Shown here piece by piece: positions 5,556 through 6,498 of a stretch of 6,498 nucleotides of DNA (positions are counted from its first letter, which is position 1; every line of letters begins with the position of its first letter). The stretch lies in the NCBI GenBank assembly GCA_015478575.1, contig JADMIN010000155.1, positions 1 through 6,498 of the forward strand, given 5' to 3'. This DNA is from Ktedonobacterales bacterium (lineage in GTDB: Bacteria > Chloroflexota > Ktedonobacteria > Ktedonobacterales > JADMIN01). The translations under genes were made by a program, and so were the position numbers. Below the pieces are notes generated by a model. The model saw only the letters and a list, made by a program, of their open reading frames with translations. It made no database searches and was not told the DNA's origin.

Positions 5556-6266
5556 ATGACCAACACTCCAGCGATCTTCGCCGAGGGGCTGCAAAAACAC
5601 TATGGCAAAACACAGGCGCTGGCCGGGCTAGACCTCCAGGTAGAAGCGGGAACCGTTCTGGGCATGCTGGGGCCAAACGGCGCCGGCAAAACGACCGCCG
5701 TCCGTATCCTCACGACCCTGCTCAAGCCCGATGCTGGGTACGCGCGGGTGGCCGGGCTTGATGTCGTGCGCCAGGCCAACGCCCTCCGCGCCCGCATCGG
5801 CCTGGCTGGGCAGTACGCCGCGGTGGACGAGCTGCTGACTGGGCGCGAGAATCTGCTGATGTTTGGCCGCCTCTATCATCTGCGCTCCGCTGACGTGCGC
5901 CAGCGCGCCAACGAGTTGCTCGCGCGCTTCGACCTGAGCGATGCCGCCGGCCGCGTCGTCAAGACCTACTCCGGTGGCATGCGCCGTCGCCTCGATCTGG
6001 CCGCCAGCCTCATCATCTCGCCGCAGGTCCTCTTCCTCGACGAGCCAACCACCGGACTCGACCCCCGTGGCCGCCTCGACATGTGGGACATCATCTCGCG
6101 CCTTGTCTCCGATGGCACGACCGTGCTGCTGACCACCCAATACCTCGAAGAAGCGGACCAGCTCGCGATAATGTTCCACCGCAATGCGTTCGGCAATCAG
6201 GTTTTCCTTGATCATGCCGATCAAGTCGCCGCCTTCGGCATATTGCGAAGCGGAACGGCTGGTTAA
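5556..6266 (+). CDS. DrrA-family ABC transporter ATPase, C-terminally truncated
   Basis: The ATP-hydrolysing subunit of a drug-efflux ABC transporter of the daunorubicin-resistance (DrrA) type, which works at the inner face of the membrane with a DrrB-like permease. Motifs in order: Walker A GPNGAGKTT (39-47), Q-loop GQYAAVDELLTGRENL (85-100), signature YSGGMRRRLDLA (138-149), Walker B VLFLDEPTTGLDP (158-170), and the family-typical LLTTQYLEEADQLA (191-204), where Gln195 replaces the His of most ABC proteins. Homology stops at Ala204. The family normally continues with DRIAVID and about 100 more residues. Here residues 205-236 are read from the antisense strand of a bacterioferritin-like gene and carry no ABC features. 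All nucleotide-binding motifs remain, but the C-terminal domain is lost and no permease gene follows, so export function is doubtful as the sequence stands. It is controlled by the tetR/operator region upstream. Confidence 0.9.
   Translation: MTNTPAIFAEGLQKHYGKTQALAGLDLQVEAGTVLGMLGPNGAGKTTAVRILTTLLKPDAGYARVAGLDVVRQANALRARIGLAGQYAAVDELLTGRENLLMFGRLYHLRSADVRQRANELLARFDLSDAAGRVVKTYSGGMRRRLDLAASLIISPQVLFLDEPTTGLDPRGRLDMWDIISRLVSDGTTVLLTTQYLEEADQLAIMFHRNAFGNQVFLDHADQVAAFGILRSGTAG
6144..6170. other. Breakpoint joining the ABC ATPase and bacterioferritin genes
   Basis: Left of here the plus strand encodes DrrA; right of here the minus strand encodes bacterioferritin. The bases 6144-6167 can be read both as LEEADQLA (DrrA, plus) and as RELVRFFE (ferritin, minus). 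The exact joint is therefore hidden in a shared word of perhaps 15-24 bp. Both genes are cut at this same place, in inverted relation. Confidence 0.8.
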
Positions 6267-6498
6267 CCCTTCCGGGTCGAAATTCGGCTTGCCACCCAGC
6301 TGATTAATGCGTTCCGCCACGGCCATCATGTGTCCCTGCTCCTCCTTGGCGTGCTGCGCGAACTCTTCCTTCACGCTGTCGCTGGAGATTCCAGTCGCGG
6401 AGACGGCGTGCATCGTATACCGCAAAACACAGACAATTTCTGTTGCCAGCACAGCCTGCAGAATGTTGATGGTCTGCTTCACATCGCCGCCGTAATTC
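6144..6498 (-). CDS. Bacterioferritin/ferritin-like protein, truncated at both ends
   Basis: An iron-storage or iron-oxidising four-helix protein of the bacterioferritin type. The frame is open to the right edge and reads NYGGD just before VKQTINILQAVLATEIVCVLRY, which is family sequence. The true start therefore lies beyond 6498, and the GTG at 6482 is probably an internal Val. Visible di-iron ligands: the Glu of LATEIVCVLRY (helix A), the Glu and His of KEEQGH (helix B) and the Glu of LIAERIAVEHY (helix C). The linker LGGKPNFDPEGLTSRSASQY is typical of the family. Homology ends at YRELVR. Helix D with the second EXXH is missing because the frame runs on through the antisense of the ABC ATPase gene to a stop at 5628. 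That 284-codon frame is therefore a chimera, and only its first part is real. A complete di-iron site cannot form. It could be a pseudogene or an assembly fault. Confidence 0.82.

Noticed and set aside
5628..6482. 284-residue minus-strand open frame as one protein
   Set aside because: Only the part right of about 6150 resembles a bacterioferritin. The rest is the exact antisense of conserved ABC ATPase motifs and has no family features.

Overview
The window is GC-rich bacterial DNA with short leaders, sigma70-type promoters (TTGACA/TACACT-like) and AAAGGA/GGAGG ribosome binding sites. The gene mix (MutS, a TIGR03086-type DinB/maleylpyruvate-isomerase-like protein, a DrrA-type ABC ATPase under a TetR repressor, a bacterioferritin-like protein) would fit a high-GC Chloroflexota or Actinobacteria-like genome. 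This taxonomic call is inference with low confidence, because no rRNA or marker gene is complete here.

Layout, left to right. (1) 1-2555, minus strand: most of mutS, which runs off the left edge. All core motifs are intact. Its C-terminal tail is built on a 15-bp tandem repeat (LSGPP) that is cut by the window edge. (2) 2556-2830: divergent promoter region between mutS and a DinB-superfamily gene (2831-3409, plus), which ends in a hairpin terminator. (3) 3521-4000, minus: a small integral membrane protein of unknown function, convergent with the DinB gene. (4) 4001-4403: non-coding, with a tRNA promoter and a leader holding 4.8 copies of a 13-bp tandem repeat. It leads into tRNA-Ala(GGC) at 4404-4476, followed by a perfect 19-bp-stem hairpin shared as a bidirectional terminator with the convergent tetR gene. 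(5) 4582-5304, minus: a TetR-family regulator. Its upstream region carries two identical GGACAGGTGTCC operators placed on two face-to-face promoters. (6) 5422-5510: a 30-bp tandem repeat with perfect palindromes in the leader of the next gene. (7) 5556-6266, plus: an ABC-transporter ATPase of the DrrA (drug-resistance) family, followed directly by (8) a bacterioferritin-like gene on the minus strand that enters from the right edge.

The most important structural point is at about 6144-6170. The ABC ATPase loses homology there and the antisense bacterioferritin gene begins, also truncated. Both genes are broken at the same point, inside a stretch of roughly 15-24 bp that makes sense for both families. 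This is a rearrangement breakpoint or an assembly chimera. The expected permease partner of the ABC ATPase is absent from the window.

Functionally, TetR, its operators and the ABC ATPase form a typical ligand-inducible efflux module. mutS, the DinB-like gene, the membrane protein and tRNA-Ala look like independent transcription units. I do not see a wholly new system. The points worth a second look are the breakpoint, the operator and promoter architecture, and three unrelated short tandem repeats (15, 13 and 30 bp), one of them inside mutS itself.
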